A DNA stretch of 64,000 bases from Bacteroidales bacterium (lineage in GTDB: Bacteria; Bacteroidota; Bacteroidia; Bacteroidales; F082), in assembly GCA_017548125.1 (NCBI GenBank), contig JAFYNK010000086.1, forward strand, positions 19,674 through 83,673, given 5' to 3'. This document shows positions 52,129 through 61,479 of this stretch, piece by piece. The position numbers and the translations under genes are program-made. Each line of letters opens with the position of its first letter. The first letter of the stretch is position 1. The notes under the pieces are model-generated. The model worked only from the letters and a program-made list of their open reading frames with translations. It ran no database searches and had not been told where the DNA came from.

Positions 52129-53655
52129 ATGAAGGCAAGAATTTTAGGTTTGTTCTTATTGTTTGAAGCAGCGTTTATGTTGTTGACTTCATTGGTCGCA
52201 TTATATTATTTTTATAAATGTGGTGATGGTGATGTTTTGGCGCTTACCGTCTCCACAATTATCACATCAATTTCGGGTTTTATCTTGATTTCTGCAGGAA
52301 GAAATAAAGTTCCTTCAAAATTAAAAAAGCAAAACATAGAGAACTTTGAAACCAAGGATTCTTTTTTTATTGTCACGGCGACATGGGTTCTATTTGCCTT
52401 GTTTGGAATGTTGCCTTTTCTTTTGAACGGAACGGTTAAAACTGTAGCAGATGCTTTTTTTGAAGCGATGTCAGGGTTTACGACGACTGGTTCTACAGTT
52501 TTGAATGATATTGATAGCCAACCACATGGGATATTGTTCTGGAGAAGCATAATGCAGTGGTTGGGTGGCTTGGGTATCATCGTTTTGTTCCTTGCCATCA
52601 TGCCAGCTTTGAATCGTTCTTCAAACAAAGTCATGATGTTCTCGGCTGAAATGTCTGGAATTGGCGTTAAAAAACTTCATCCTAAAATGATGATGACGGC
52701 TCGTAAGCTTTTGGGTATTTATTTCATCTTGACGGTTTTATGTAGTTTTGTGTATTGGCTCGGACCAATGGATACATTTGATGCTATATGTCATGGACTT
52801 ACAACAATGTCGAGTGGGGGATTCAGCACGCATCAAGCTAGCATCGGATATTATAACTCACCATATATAGAATACATGGCGTCAGTCTTCATGTTGGCTT
52901 CAGGTGTTAATTTCTCATTGTATTATTTCTTGTTTACAGGTCAAGGCAAATTGTTCCGTGAAAATGAGGAGCTGCGATGGTATTTGGGCGCAGTGGCCTT
53001 GATGACAATGTTTATAGTGCTGTTGTTTTATTATGCTCCTGAAATAGAGACGGTTGTATCCAATGCAGAGTCGTATCCGCAAGGTTTTGAAAATAAATTT
53101 AGAACTTCGTTGTTTCATGTGGCATCAATAACAACCTCAACTTGTTATCAGGCGGCTAATTTTGATTATGATGTGTGGGGTAGTCTTTTCCTTGTTCCAA
53201 CGTTCATAATGATGGCGAGTGGTGCTTGCGCAGGTTCTACTAGTGGTGGAATAAAAATCATAAGACAGGTGATTTCAATAAAGTCAATTAACAACATTTT
53301 CCGCCATTTGCTTCATCCTAATGCATTGTTTACAGTGAAGGTTTCTAATGAAGTTATTGATGAAGATAAAACACGAAGAGTTATTAACTTCTTGATTATA
53401 TTTGTATTGCTTTTCGTTTTGGGAGTTTTAATGCTTATAGTTAGCGGTTGTACATTGCAGGAAAGTATGTTTAACTGTATTTCAGCTCTTGGAAACAGTG
53501 GGCCTGGAATGGGAAGGACTGGACCGTCTTTTTCATTCTCAGAATTATCTAATATGGGTAAGTGGGTTATGTCAATACTTATGATGCTAGGTCGTCTTGA
53601 AATCTATACAGTTATGGTAACATTCCTCCGTTTGTTCATAGGAAAGAAATATTAG
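52129..53655 (+). CDS. trkH: TrkH-family potassium uptake channel
   Basis: 508 residues, four M1-P-M2 repeats. P-loop filters: GFTTTGST (first), TMSSGGFSTH (second), ITTSTCYQAANFD (third) and ALGNSGPGMG (fourth). In the third loop the usual Gly of TSTGF is replaced by Cys, an unusual change in a K+ filter. The protein takes up K+ with a cytoplasmic TrkA regulator, which is not encoded nearby. The gene is next to a LytS/LytTR pair and an MscS operon, suggesting osmotic control. Confidence 0.9.
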   Translation: MKARILGLFLLFEAAFMLLTSLVALYYFYKCGDGDVLALTVSTIITSISGFILISAGRNKVPSKLKKQNIENFETKDSFFIVTATWVLFALFGMLPFLLNGTVKTVADAFFEAMSGFTTTGSTVLNDIDSQPHGILFWRSIMQWLGGLGIIVLFLAIMPALNRSSNKVMMFSAEMSGIGVKKLHPKMMMTARKLLGIYFILTVLCSFVYWLGPMDTFDAICHGLTTMSSGGFSTHQASIGYYNSPYIEYMASVFMLASGVNFSLYYFLFTGQGKLFRENEELRWYLGAVALMTMFIVLLFYYAPEIETVVSNAESYPQGFENKFRTSLFHVASITTSTCYQAANFDYDVWGSLFLVPTFIMMASGACAGSTSGGIKIIRQVISIKSINNIFRHLLHPNALFTVKVSNEVIDEDKTRRVINFLIIFVLLFVLGVLMLIVSGCTLQESMFNCISALGNSGPGMGRTGPSFSFSELSNMGKWVMSILMMLGRLEIYTVMVTFLRLFIGKKY

Positions 53656-53715
53656 TATTTGTTGAAAACTGTTTGTTTTTGATTGATTTTTTTTCACAAA
53701 CTATATAAGTTATTT

Positions 53716-53723
53716 TATTTTTG
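53716..53723 (+). promoter_or_regulatory. -7 box of the LytS-LytTR operon
   Basis: TATTTTTG, 15 bases before the ATG at 53739; the TTG-start extension overlaps this box. Confidence 0.6.
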
Positions 53724-53738
53724 TCGAAAATATTTGCG

Positions 53739-54818
53739 ATGGAAAAAGAAAAAATGATAGGAATGCTGAAAAAAAACACTAGGCCAATAATAGTTTGGAT
53801 TACTGTTTTCTTGTTTTTCTTTCTGTCGTTTTGGGCAAATTGGATGCTTTCATTTGCACATGCGCTTTTGGTCACGATCTGCCTTATATTTACCAGTAAT
53901 GTTGAATCTAGGTATGTAGTGAAATTTCTTCAGAAAGGCAACGCTTTTCTATTTTATCTGATAAGTATCTCATTAGTCATAATGATGTCAATGTTGACGA
54001 CTTACATGGAGTCATTTATGTTGACAATTATGAGCAAACATATTTCTCTAGCGGAGATTCCACAGCTTGATGGACTTAAAGCTTTCTTTATTCCTACATT
54101 GATTAGAATCGTTATTTTTACTGCAACTGTAGCAATTACAGTTATTTCGGTTTTGCAGAGCGCGGAAAAAGAAAGTCAAAGGATAAAAAATGAGCTTAAA
54201 AGCGAGAAACTTGATATGGAACTGCGTTTCCTTAAATCACAAATGACTCCTCATTTTTTATTTAATGCATTGAATAACATATATTCTTTGGTTTATATAA
54301 AAGACGAAATGGCTCCGCAAAGTGTTCTGAAACTGTCGGATATGCTTCGTTATGTGATGGTTGACTGCCAGGTTGACCTTATATCACTTGAAAAAGAAAT
54401 CAAATATATTGATGCATATATTGACTTCCATCAAATGAGTATGGAGAATAAATCAAATGTTATTTTTGATAAAACCATTGATAATAAGGATTTTAAAATT
54501 CCTCCAATGATTCTTCAGCCTTTGGTGGAAAATAGTTTTAAACATAGTAGATTGGTTAACGACCCTAATGGTTACGTCCATTTTTATATTATTCAAGAGA
54601 ATAACAATCTGATATTTATAGCTCGTAATTCTATAAATAGATTGCCATCTTTAGTCGATTCAAGCAAAAAACAACAAGCTGGTATAGGCCTGACTAATGT
54701 TAAAAAAAGATTAGAATTGTATTATGGAAATAATTATTCTTTCGAAACAAAACAAGAGGATAATTCATACGTGGTAACAATTAAAATAGGAGATAAGCTG
54801 AATGAAAAGAAAGTATAA
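53739..54818 (+). CDS. LytS/YehU-type sensor histidine kinase
   Basis: 359 residues from the ATG reading MEKEKMIG. Four membrane helices in the first 140 residues, a short coiled coil, then the His_kinase domain with the signature QMTPHFLFNALNNIYSL (phospho-His in PHFLFN) and a HATPase domain (ILQPLVENSFKHS, GIGLTNVKKRLELYYG). No extracytoplasmic domain, so it probably senses a membrane state. It overlaps the LytTR regulator by 17 bases. Confidence 0.92.
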   Translation: MEKEKMIGMLKKNTRPIIVWITVFLFFFLSFWANWMLSFAHALLVTICLIFTSNVESRYVVKFLQKGNAFLFYLISISLVIMMSMLTTYMESFMLTIMSKHISLAEIPQLDGLKAFFIPTLIRIVIFTATVAITVISVLQSAEKESQRIKNELKSEKLDMELRFLKSQMTPHFLFNALNNIYSLVYIKDEMAPQSVLKLSDMLRYVMVDCQVDLISLEKEIKYIDAYIDFHQMSMENKSNVIFDKTIDNKDFKIPPMILQPLVENSFKHSRLVNDPNGYVHFYIIQENNNLIFIARNSINRLPSLVDSSKKQQAGIGLTNVKKRLELYYGNNYSFETKQEDNSYVVTIKIGDKLNEKKV

Positions 54819-55497
54819 TGTTCTTATCGTTGATGATGAATTTCTGGCAAGAAAATTATTGTCGGAATATGTTTCTAAAGTTGACTTCTTGAACTTGGTT
54901 GATACTTGCCCAGATGCAACGAAGGCGATGGAAGTCCTTAATAAAGAAAATATTGATATTTTATTTTTAGATATACAAATGCCAGATATTTCTGGTATAG
55001 AGATGTTGAAATTACTTGCAAACAGACCATCGGTAATTCTTACGACAGCATATTCAGAGTATGCAGTTGACGCCTTCGCTTTAGGCGTTGTTGATTATCT
55101 TTTGAAACCTTTTGATTATGCGAGGTTTATGCAGGCGATAAATAAGATAGTTAATAAAAATGTTGAATCTCAATCCGAGACAAGTTCGTTAAACGATTAT
55201 ATCTTGGTAAAGGCTGATTATAAATTATATAAGATTAATTTTGATGATCTGCTTTATATTGAAGGTCAACATGAATATGTTACATTTCACACTGCATCAA
55301 AGCGTATAACTGCTTTATATTCATTGAAAAATCTCGAAGAGATACTTCCAAAAGATAAGTTTGTCCGTACTCACAAATCATTTATCGTTTCAATAAAAAA
55401 TATTGAAGATATTGATAAACTTAATGTTACAGTGTCAGGTAATAAAATACCTGTTGGAGCAAGCTTCAGAGAAGCGTTGATAGAAAGGTTGTCGTAG
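54802..55497 (+). CDS. LytTR-family response regulator
   Basis: 231 residues. Receiver 1-120 (IVDDEFLARKL, phospho-Asp in LFLDIQMPD, TAYSEYA, KPF), then a LytTR DNA-binding domain about 135-231 (DDLLYIEGQHEYVTFHT, FVRTHKSFIVSIKNI). It binds direct-repeat operators. Translationally coupled to the kinase. Targets may include trkH just upstream or the osmotic operon downstream, but no operator is identified. Confidence 0.93.
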   Translation: MKRKYNVLIVDDEFLARKLLSEYVSKVDFLNLVDTCPDATKAMEVLNKENIDILFLDIQMPDISGIEMLKLLANRPSVILTTAYSEYAVDAFALGVVDYLLKPFDYARFMQAINKIVNKNVESQSETSSLNDYILVKADYKLYKINFDDLLYIEGQHEYVTFHTASKRITALYSLKNLEEILPKDKFVRTHKSFIVSIKNIEDIDKLNVTVSGNKIPVGASFREALIERLS

Positions 55498-55585
55498 TAA
55501 TGTAGTAATGTAGTAATGTAGTAATGTGGCTAACTTTATCACTTCATTACTTCATCACTCCATTACTTCATCACTCCATCATTTC
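55498..55585. repeat. TAGTAATG / CATTACTTC word hairpin
   Basis: Four TAATGTAG units (55498-55526) followed by tandem CATTACTTCATCACTC units (55539-55585). CATTAC is the inverse complement of GTAATG, so the two arrays can fold together between two convergent genes. The right array continues into the MscS coding region and writes its last residues (MKYEMME). The CTCCATTACTTCATCACT word also occurs at 6475-6495. Confidence 0.7.
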
Positions 55586-56836
55586 ATATTTCATCGACAA
55601 ACTATTGCTTGATGGTTTTTGATATATTTTCAAATCAAACATTGTGACAACTGCAAATACGTGGTCGAAAATGTCACTTTGTATGTTTTCGTACGAAATC
55701 CATGCTTTGTTTGAGCTGAATGCATAAATCTGAATTGGAACGCCGTTCTCAGTAGGTGATAACTGTCTGACCATGAATGTCATATCTTTATTTATGAAAG
55801 GGCAGTTGGCTAGATAGGCATTTAAATAAGCTCTGAAAATACCAATGTTAGTTTGTCTCCTTCCATTAACAAGATTGCTGTCGTCAATATTGTTTGTTTT
55901 GTTGTATTCCTCTATTTCCTTTTCTTTGTCAATGATATACTGACTGACTAATTGGAATTTCTTGAAACGCTCTAACATTTCTGGAGTACAGAACTTAATT
56001 GTATCAATATCAATAACAAATGAACGGGCTATACGTCTTCCACCTGAATTTTCCATGCCTCTCCAGTTTGTGAATGAGTCGGAAATGAGTGAATATGTTG
56101 GAATAGTTGTGATTGTTTTGTCCCAATTTTGAACTTTTACTGTTGTTAAGCCAATTTCCAATACTTCGCCGTCAGCTTTGCTTTTGTCCATTACAATCCA
56201 GTCGCCAATACGAAGCATATCGTTGATAGTTAGTTGAATGCCGCCGACAAATCCGAGAATAGGATCTTTGAAGACTAACATCAATACTGCTGAGAGTGTT
56301 CCTAATCCTATTAAGATATTAGAAAGTTGTTTTTGTGTAAGTATTGCAATAACAAGCAATAAGCATATTATATAGATGATAGTTTTTAATACTTGTATAA
56401 AACCCTTGATAGGCTTGCTTTTAGATATTTCGTATGTGTCGTAAATTTCATTTAAAGTGGTTAGTATTGCATCTAAAACGCGGCTATAAACAAATACTTC
56501 ATATATTTTTGTTATGAGTACAATAGTAGCAGCTAATGTCGGATATGATGGTAGTGCTGTTGTTATAAAATATCTTATGATATATGCAGGAACGATTAAG
56601 CACAATCGTTTGAAGACTTTGTTTTTGATTAAAATATCGTCTCTTTTTGAAGCGCTTCTTTCGATAACTACATATATGACTTTTTTAACAACAAATAAAA
56701 TTATGAAATAGGCTAGAAATGCTAATGATATTAATGTAAGGAAACTGACTGTTTCAACAAGAAAACTTGAAAGGTTTTCTGATAATCCAATTTTACCAAA
56801 TAGATTGTTTAATAATGTGATATATTTTTCAAACAT
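55571..56836 (-). CDS. MscS-family mechanosensitive channel (YbdG-like)
   Basis: 421 residues. Five N-terminal membrane helices, the MscS pore/beta region (LSNILIGLGTLSAVLMLVFKDPILGFVGG, then MLRIGDWIVM), and a C-terminal domain longer than MscS, resembling the YbdG/MscM branch. Opens on hypo-osmotic stretch to release solutes. Last gene of an operon with the LtaS-like and diacylglycerol kinase genes (four-base gap). Its last residues come from a word repeat. Confidence 0.88.
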   Translation of the reverse strand: MFEKYITLLNNLFGKIGLSENLSSFLVETVSFLTLISLAFLAYFIILFVVKKVIYVVIERSASKRDDILIKNKVFKRLCLIVPAYIIRYFITTALPSYPTLAATIVLITKIYEVFVYSRVLDAILTTLNEIYDTYEISKSKPIKGFIQVLKTIIYIICLLLVIAILTQKQLSNILIGLGTLSAVLMLVFKDPILGFVGGIQLTINDMLRIGDWIVMDKSKADGEVLEIGLTTVKVQNWDKTITTIPTYSLISDSFTNWRGMENSGGRRIARSFVIDIDTIKFCTPEMLERFKKFQLVSQYIIDKEKEIEEYNKTNNIDDSNLVNGRRQTNIGIFRAYLNAYLANCPFINKDMTFMVRQLSPTENGVPIQIYAFSSNKAWISYENIQSDIFDHVFAVVTMFDLKIYQKPSSNSLSMKYEMME

Positions 56837-56840
56837 GTCT

Positions 56841-57725
56841 TTAAATGTTTAATAAGATGTTAAGACTTAATGGGTTAATTTCTACATTTATGTCTTTGTT
56901 CATAGTTACGGCTTCGCCGTCGATGTTCACTACATCATCGACTTCTCTTTTAACGGTAATTTTCTTAGCCTTATAAATGTCTATAAAATTGCTTTTGTCA
57001 ATCTGTTTGGCGAGAAAATATGTTGCAACGATTGGAACTTCAATGATATTGGGCTTTTTAAAGATACATACGTCAAGTAATCCGTCTTGAACGCTTGCTT
57101 TTGGCGAAATTTCAGCGTTATAACCGAATTGGCTTGAATTGGCGAATGTTACAAAAAATGGTTTGCATTGGACTGTCTTTTCATTGTCTAAAATCAAGGT
57201 ATATTCTTTAGGCTTGAAATTAGGGTATTTTTCAGTAATCAATTTCGCGTAAGTTTTCCAGCCGCGATTGCCGTCTTTAGCGAAATAATCGGCAATTAAA
57301 GCATCAAAACCAATGCCTGCAATGCTTATGAATGGAGTCCCGTTCATTGAGGCAGTATCGATTTTATAAACTTTACCTTTGTTAATTACTTCAGTTATAA
57401 GACGCTCGGCTTTAAATGGAAGTCCAAGGTGACGGGCTAATCCATTGCCAGAGCCTAATGGGATAATGATTAGAATCTGCTCTTTGCCAATTAAACATTT
57501 GGCGACTTCGTTGATTGTTCCGTCGCCGCCGACGGCAGCAATATATTCATATCCTTCTTCTAACGCTTGCATTGTTAATTCAGACGCATGGTTTGCACGC
57601 TCTGTATAAACAATTTTGTATTCAAATTGGTTTTTATCAATATAATTATTTACAAGATTTGGAAAATTATTCTTGTTATGATGTCCCGAAATGGGATTAA
57701 CAATAAAAATTATTTTCTTCTTCAT
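56841..57725 (-). CDS. Diacylglycerol/lipid kinase (YegS/DgkB family)
   Basis: 294 residues. Nucleotide site AAVGGDGTINEVAKCL (about 64-79), opening IFIVNPISG and the IIPLGSGNGLARHLGLP loop match the DAGK_cat family; the C-terminal half is a beta-rich lipid-binding domain. It phosphorylates diacylglycerol or related lipids in the cytoplasm. It overlaps the upstream phosphoglycerol-transferase-like gene by four bases, which fits recycling of the diacylglycerol that enzyme releases. Confidence 0.92.
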   Translation of the reverse strand: MKKKIIFIVNPISGHHNKNNFPNLVNNYIDKNQFEYKIVYTERANHASELTMQALEEGYEYIAAVGGDGTINEVAKCLIGKEQILIIIPLGSGNGLARHLGLPFKAERLITEVINKGKVYKIDTASMNGTPFISIAGIGFDALIADYFAKDGNRGWKTYAKLITEKYPNFKPKEYTLILDNEKTVQCKPFFVTFANSSQFGYNAEISPKASVQDGLLDVCIFKKPNIIEVPIVATYFLAKQIDKSNFIDIYKAKKITVKREVDDVVNIDGEAVTMNKDINVEINPLSLNILLNI

Positions 57726-59650
57726 TTTTTGTAATATAATTTGTTGTTAATCATTCTGTTATTATATTGCTGAACTCTTAGCTTGAACTGTTTGTCGAGT
57801 TCTTTCCATTCTTTTAAATTTGATTTGTATATGTTGTTTTTTAAATTGCTGTCAGTTTTTAAATCAAAAATTTTCTTGATTTCTTTTCCGTCAGATTGTA
57901 AAAAATATTCTCCGTCGGAAAAATTGTAAATGTTATTGGAATAACTGATAAATGAAGGTTTTTGTATGCTGTCGAATAAATTTCTTCCGAAACTGAAAAC
58001 GGTATCGTTGATATTTAATGCGCTTAATAGGGAAACACCGATGTCTAAATGTTGTGCTATTTCGTTAACTTGTTCGCTTTCAATTATTTTAGGAGCATAA
58101 AACGCAATAGGGACCTGGTGGAGTCCTTTTGTGTGTTTGTAATTGTTGAATTTATGTTCCGGACTGACGTGGTCGGCTGTGATGATGAAAATTGTGTTGT
58201 CGAACCATTTTTCTTTTGAGATTGTATTGAAAAAATCTTTTAAAGCATTGTCAACATAGCTTATGGTAGCTTCAAATGGGGTAGATGCTATTGTATCTTC
58301 AAGATTATAATTGTCTGGTAATGAATAAGGATGATGAGATGAAAGTGTGAATATTACAGCTGCGAAAGGCATTGGAAATTCATTGAGTTTTTGAGCTGTA
58401 AATTGTAAAAAAGCATCGTCGTAAATTCCCCAAGCTCCGTCAAAGTCTGAATCGTTGTTATATTCGTTTCTTCCGTAATATTTGTCGAAACCGCTTGATT
58501 TTGAAGTGGAATTGAAACTCATAGTTCCATTGTTTCCGCCGTGGAAAAATGCTGTAGTATATCCGTTTTTCTTTAAAATATTGCCGAATCCTTCGAGCCT
58601 GTTGATTGCGTATCTTGATGAAGGATAATCGGTTGGCATAAGTGAAGGCAATCCGCAAAATATAGATGGCAGTGCTTCTATTGAGCGGCGGCCGTTAGCC
58701 ATACCATCAAAGGTGAGACTTTCTTTTAGCAATGAATCTAGAAATGGAGTGAGACTCTCATCCCAGCCTTTGTTGTAAAAACCAATCATTTCTTGTCCGA
58801 AACTTTCAAGAATGATTAACACGATATTGCTTTTTTGTGTTTTCTCTTTGATGAATCTGTTAGTATTCAGATTTTTATGAATTGGCTCGTATAGAGAAGC
58901 AATTTCATCATCTTTGAAATATTCAACTTTATCTAAAGTGGATGAGGTCGAACTCATACAAATGCAGAAAGGTGTGTTTAATATTAAAGGTGTGTTTTGC
59001 GCAGAAGTATAGTTCGTCGCGGTGGTTAAGTTAATTGGTTTTAACTGAAAACCGCCTCTGATTCCTAAAACGGATAGTCCTAAAATTATTATGAAAAACA
59101 AAGATTGATTTACATACCATATACTATTTTTTATGAAATATGATTCTTTTAGTTTTGTCTTTGTTGTTAAGATGATGATAATGAATAAGAAAACGAAGAA
59201 TATTAAAAACATGAACCAGAAGTCAGAAATGAAGCTTAATATTAGACTTCCTTGGTTTTCATCGCTGCCTTTTATGAATGTGAATAATTCAGAACTCATT
59301 CTTTTGTCGAGGTATCTGAAGTATATAACATCAATGATATTCAATGCAATGGCGATAGAATTGCTTGCAATGAAAATAACGTCAGTAATTTTGGTGTAAA
59401 TTCTGTTGTATTTTATTTTCAAAGGTATTCCGTATGCAATAATAAAAGGAATGTTAAAAATTATTAGCGTATGTATGTCGAATCTGAATCCGATTAAATA
59501 TAATTTAACTAATTCCTTGAAGTTTAAATCTTCAAAATAATTTGCATTGAACAAATAAAGAAGCCATCTGCTTAGCGATAAAAGCAAAAGCATGATACCC
59601 AATCTTATAAGTATCAATTTCCATAATATGACTTCTTTGTTTTTTATCAT
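57722..59650 (-). CDS. LtaS/OpgB-like phosphoglycerol transferase (sulfatase fold)
   Basis: 642 residues. Five membrane helices in the first ~205 residues, then a periplasmic sulfatase-fold domain. Metal ligands are in VLIILESFGQEM (Glu) and ITADHVSPEH (Asp/His). The likely nucleophile is the Ser in ANGRRSIEALPS, where LtaS has Thr. Such enzymes transfer phosphoglycerol or phosphoethanolamine from a phospholipid to a glycan or polymer, releasing diacylglycerol. Gram-negative gene context (diacylglycerol kinase, MscS) suggests an OpgB-like role in osmotic adaptation. First gene of its operon. Confidence 0.85.
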   Translation of the reverse strand: MIKNKEVILWKLILIRLGIMLLLLSLSRWLLYLFNANYFEDLNFKELVKLYLIGFRFDIHTLIIFNIPFIIAYGIPLKIKYNRIYTKITDVIFIASNSIAIALNIIDVIYFRYLDKRMSSELFTFIKGSDENQGSLILSFISDFWFMFLIFFVFLFIIIILTTKTKLKESYFIKNSIWYVNQSLFFIIILGLSVLGIRGGFQLKPINLTTATNYTSAQNTPLILNTPFCICMSSTSSTLDKVEYFKDDEIASLYEPIHKNLNTNRFIKEKTQKSNIVLIILESFGQEMIGFYNKGWDESLTPFLDSLLKESLTFDGMANGRRSIEALPSIFCGLPSLMPTDYPSSRYAINRLEGFGNILKKNGYTTAFFHGGNNGTMSFNSTSKSSGFDKYYGRNEYNNDSDFDGAWGIYDDAFLQFTAQKLNEFPMPFAAVIFTLSSHHPYSLPDNYNLEDTIASTPFEATISYVDNALKDFFNTISKEKWFDNTIFIITADHVSPEHKFNNYKHTKGLHQVPIAFYAPKIIESEQVNEIAQHLDIGVSLLSALNINDTVFSFGRNLFDSIQKPSFISYSNNIYNFSDGEYFLQSDGKEIKKIFDLKTDSNLKNNIYKSNLKEWKELDKQFKLRVQQYNNRMINNKLYYKK

Positions 59651-59684
59651 GTTTATGACAATGAAAATAATAAAGTATTATATG

Positions 59685-59745
59685 CAAAGATAGTAAATTA
59701 ACTCTGACATTTGTTAATATAATGACTGATTATTTTTTAATTTTG
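59685..59745. promoter_or_regulatory. Divergent promoters: LtaS-like operon (-) and M23 peptidase (+)
   Basis: Minus strand TATCTTTG at 59685-59692, 35 bases before the LtaS-like ATG. Plus strand TAATTTTG at 59738-59745, 33 bases before the peptidase ATG. Confidence 0.65.
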
Positions 59746-59778
59746 TAGAAAAGAAAAAATTAAAAATAGTTGAAAAAT

Positions 59779-61479
59779 ATGAAAGTTAAGTTGTTGATAA
59801 TCTTTGTATTATTTTTTAATTTGATATTTGCGCAGGAAAAATCGTTTCCACAATATCCTAATCCTGTTAAAATTCCGATTTCGCTATCAGCCACTTTCGG
59901 AGAATTAAGAAGCAATGCGTTTCATGCCGGCGTTGATATAAGGACGCAGGGTGTGGAAGGTAAGGAGGTTTTTGCTGTTGCCGATGGATATGTAAGTAGG
60001 ATAGGAGTCTCGCCATACGGTTATGGTAAGGTTTTGTATATTACTCATAATGATGGATTTACATCGGTATATGCTCATCTTATGAAATTTAATAAGAAAA
60101 TTAATGATTTTGTTAAAGAGAAACAATATGCAGATGAGTCTTTTGCTCAAAATATAATTCTCGATGAAAATCAATTTCCGATAAAAAAAGGTGATTATCT
60201 TGGTTTTTCAGGCAACAGTGGAAGTTCGGGCGGTCCTCATCTTCATTATGAAATACGTTATACTGTAACTCAGGAGCCTGTAAATCCTATGTATTTTGGA
60301 TTGAAGATTAAGGATACAAGAAAACCGACAATTAAAGGTTTGGCGCTTTATCCTCTTCACAATTCTGTGGTTAATAGCAGCGATACAGCTTTATATTTGA
60401 AAGTGAATAATGATAATGGCGTGTTTTCGATTGATAATAAGGTGATTAAGGCTAACGGCAATCTTGCTTTCGGAATAAATGTTTATGATCAAGCTGATGG
60501 CGCTAATAATAAAAATGGTGCGTATTCTGTTGAGCTTTATGCTGATAATGAATTGATTTTTAGTATAATATCTGATAAATATTCATATAATGAAACTCGT
60601 TACATAAATAGTTTGATAGATTATTCTTATTATGTTAAAAATAATGAACGTTTTATAAGAACTGAAATTGATGAGTTTAATAAGTTGAGTTTGTATGGCG
60701 AAAAAAACGGAGTTGTTACTGTTAATCATGGCGATACGATAAAAATGTCTTTTGTTGTAAAAGATTATAATAAAAATAAATCTAAATTAAATTTTACATT
60801 GATTGGAACTGAAAAGCCAGAATTTGAACCGGAAGAAATATTGCCTCGTTCTTATTATAGAATAAACGATGGTGAGTCTGCTGAAATTTATTTGGATGGT
60901 TTTGAATCAGAAATTCCGGAGTTTGCATTTTATCGTAATGTCTCAATCAAGGCTGCTCAAATCGATACGATGAAAAATATTTGTTCTAATTTTGCGTATC
61001 GTCTTGGAACAGAGGAAATTCCATTGCATAAAAGGATTACTGTGCGTTTAATGCCAAGCGATGAATTTAAAGATGACACATTGTTGTATGTGGCTTCAGT
61101 AAATGAAAAGGGAAAGCTTTCTTTTTTAGGTAAAAGTTTTGTTGATGGTTTTATCGAAGCCAAGACTAATGTCTTGGGGACATATCTTATTGCAAGAGAT
61201 GAGAATAAGCCAACTATTAAACCTGTTAATTTCAAGGACAAAGGTTCTGTGTCAGAGAATTGGTCGTTGCGTGTTGAGATTGACGATGAGGAAACTGGTA
61301 TTTCTAAATATGATATGTATATTAATGATGTATGGGTTCTTGCAGATTATGACGCAAAAAACAAATTGTTGGTATATCAGATAGATCATCGTCTCAAATC
61401 CGGTAAGAACACTTTAAAGGTTGTTGTTACGGATATGGTTGGTAATGAGTCTGTTTACACGGCTGTCATTCAGCGATAG
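59779..61479 (+). CDS. M23-family metallopeptidase (LytM domain)
   Basis: 566 residues, signal peptide MKVKLLIIFVLFFNLIFAQ. LytM/lysostaphin domain about 35-180 with zinc ligands H49 and D53 in NAFHAGVD and the HxH pair in SGGPHLHYEIR: all ligands are intact, so it is likely an active peptidoglycan endopeptidase. The remaining ~380 residues are beta-rich, with FN3-like ends (NTLKVVVTDMVGNES). Periplasmic. The 3' end overlaps the convergent beta-helix gene by 14 bases. Confidence 0.88.
   Translation: MKVKLLIIFVLFFNLIFAQEKSFPQYPNPVKIPISLSATFGELRSNAFHAGVDIRTQGVEGKEVFAVADGYVSRIGVSPYGYGKVLYITHNDGFTSVYAHLMKFNKKINDFVKEKQYADESFAQNIILDENQFPIKKGDYLGFSGNSGSSGGPHLHYEIRYTVTQEPVNPMYFGLKIKDTRKPTIKGLALYPLHNSVVNSSDTALYLKVNNDNGVFSIDNKVIKANGNLAFGINVYDQADGANNKNGAYSVELYADNELIFSIISDKYSYNETRYINSLIDYSYYVKNNERFIRTEIDEFNKLSLYGEKNGVVTVNHGDTIKMSFVVKDYNKNKSKLNFTLIGTEKPEFEPEEILPRSYYRINDGESAEIYLDGFESEIPEFAFYRNVSIKAAQIDTMKNICSNFAYRLGTEEIPLHKRITVRLMPSDEFKDDTLLYVASVNEKGKLSFLGKSFVDGFIEAKTNVLGTYLIARDENKPTIKPVNFKDKGSVSENWSLRVEIDDEETGISKYDMYINDVWVLADYDAKNKLLVYQIDHRLKSGKNTLKVVVTDMVGNESVYTAVIQR

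Noticed and set aside
57722-59650. Lipoteichoic acid synthase proper
   Set aside because: The fold matches, but the cell type is Gram-negative and the nucleophile region reads RRSIEA; a phosphoglycerol or phosphoethanolamine transferase is the safer call.
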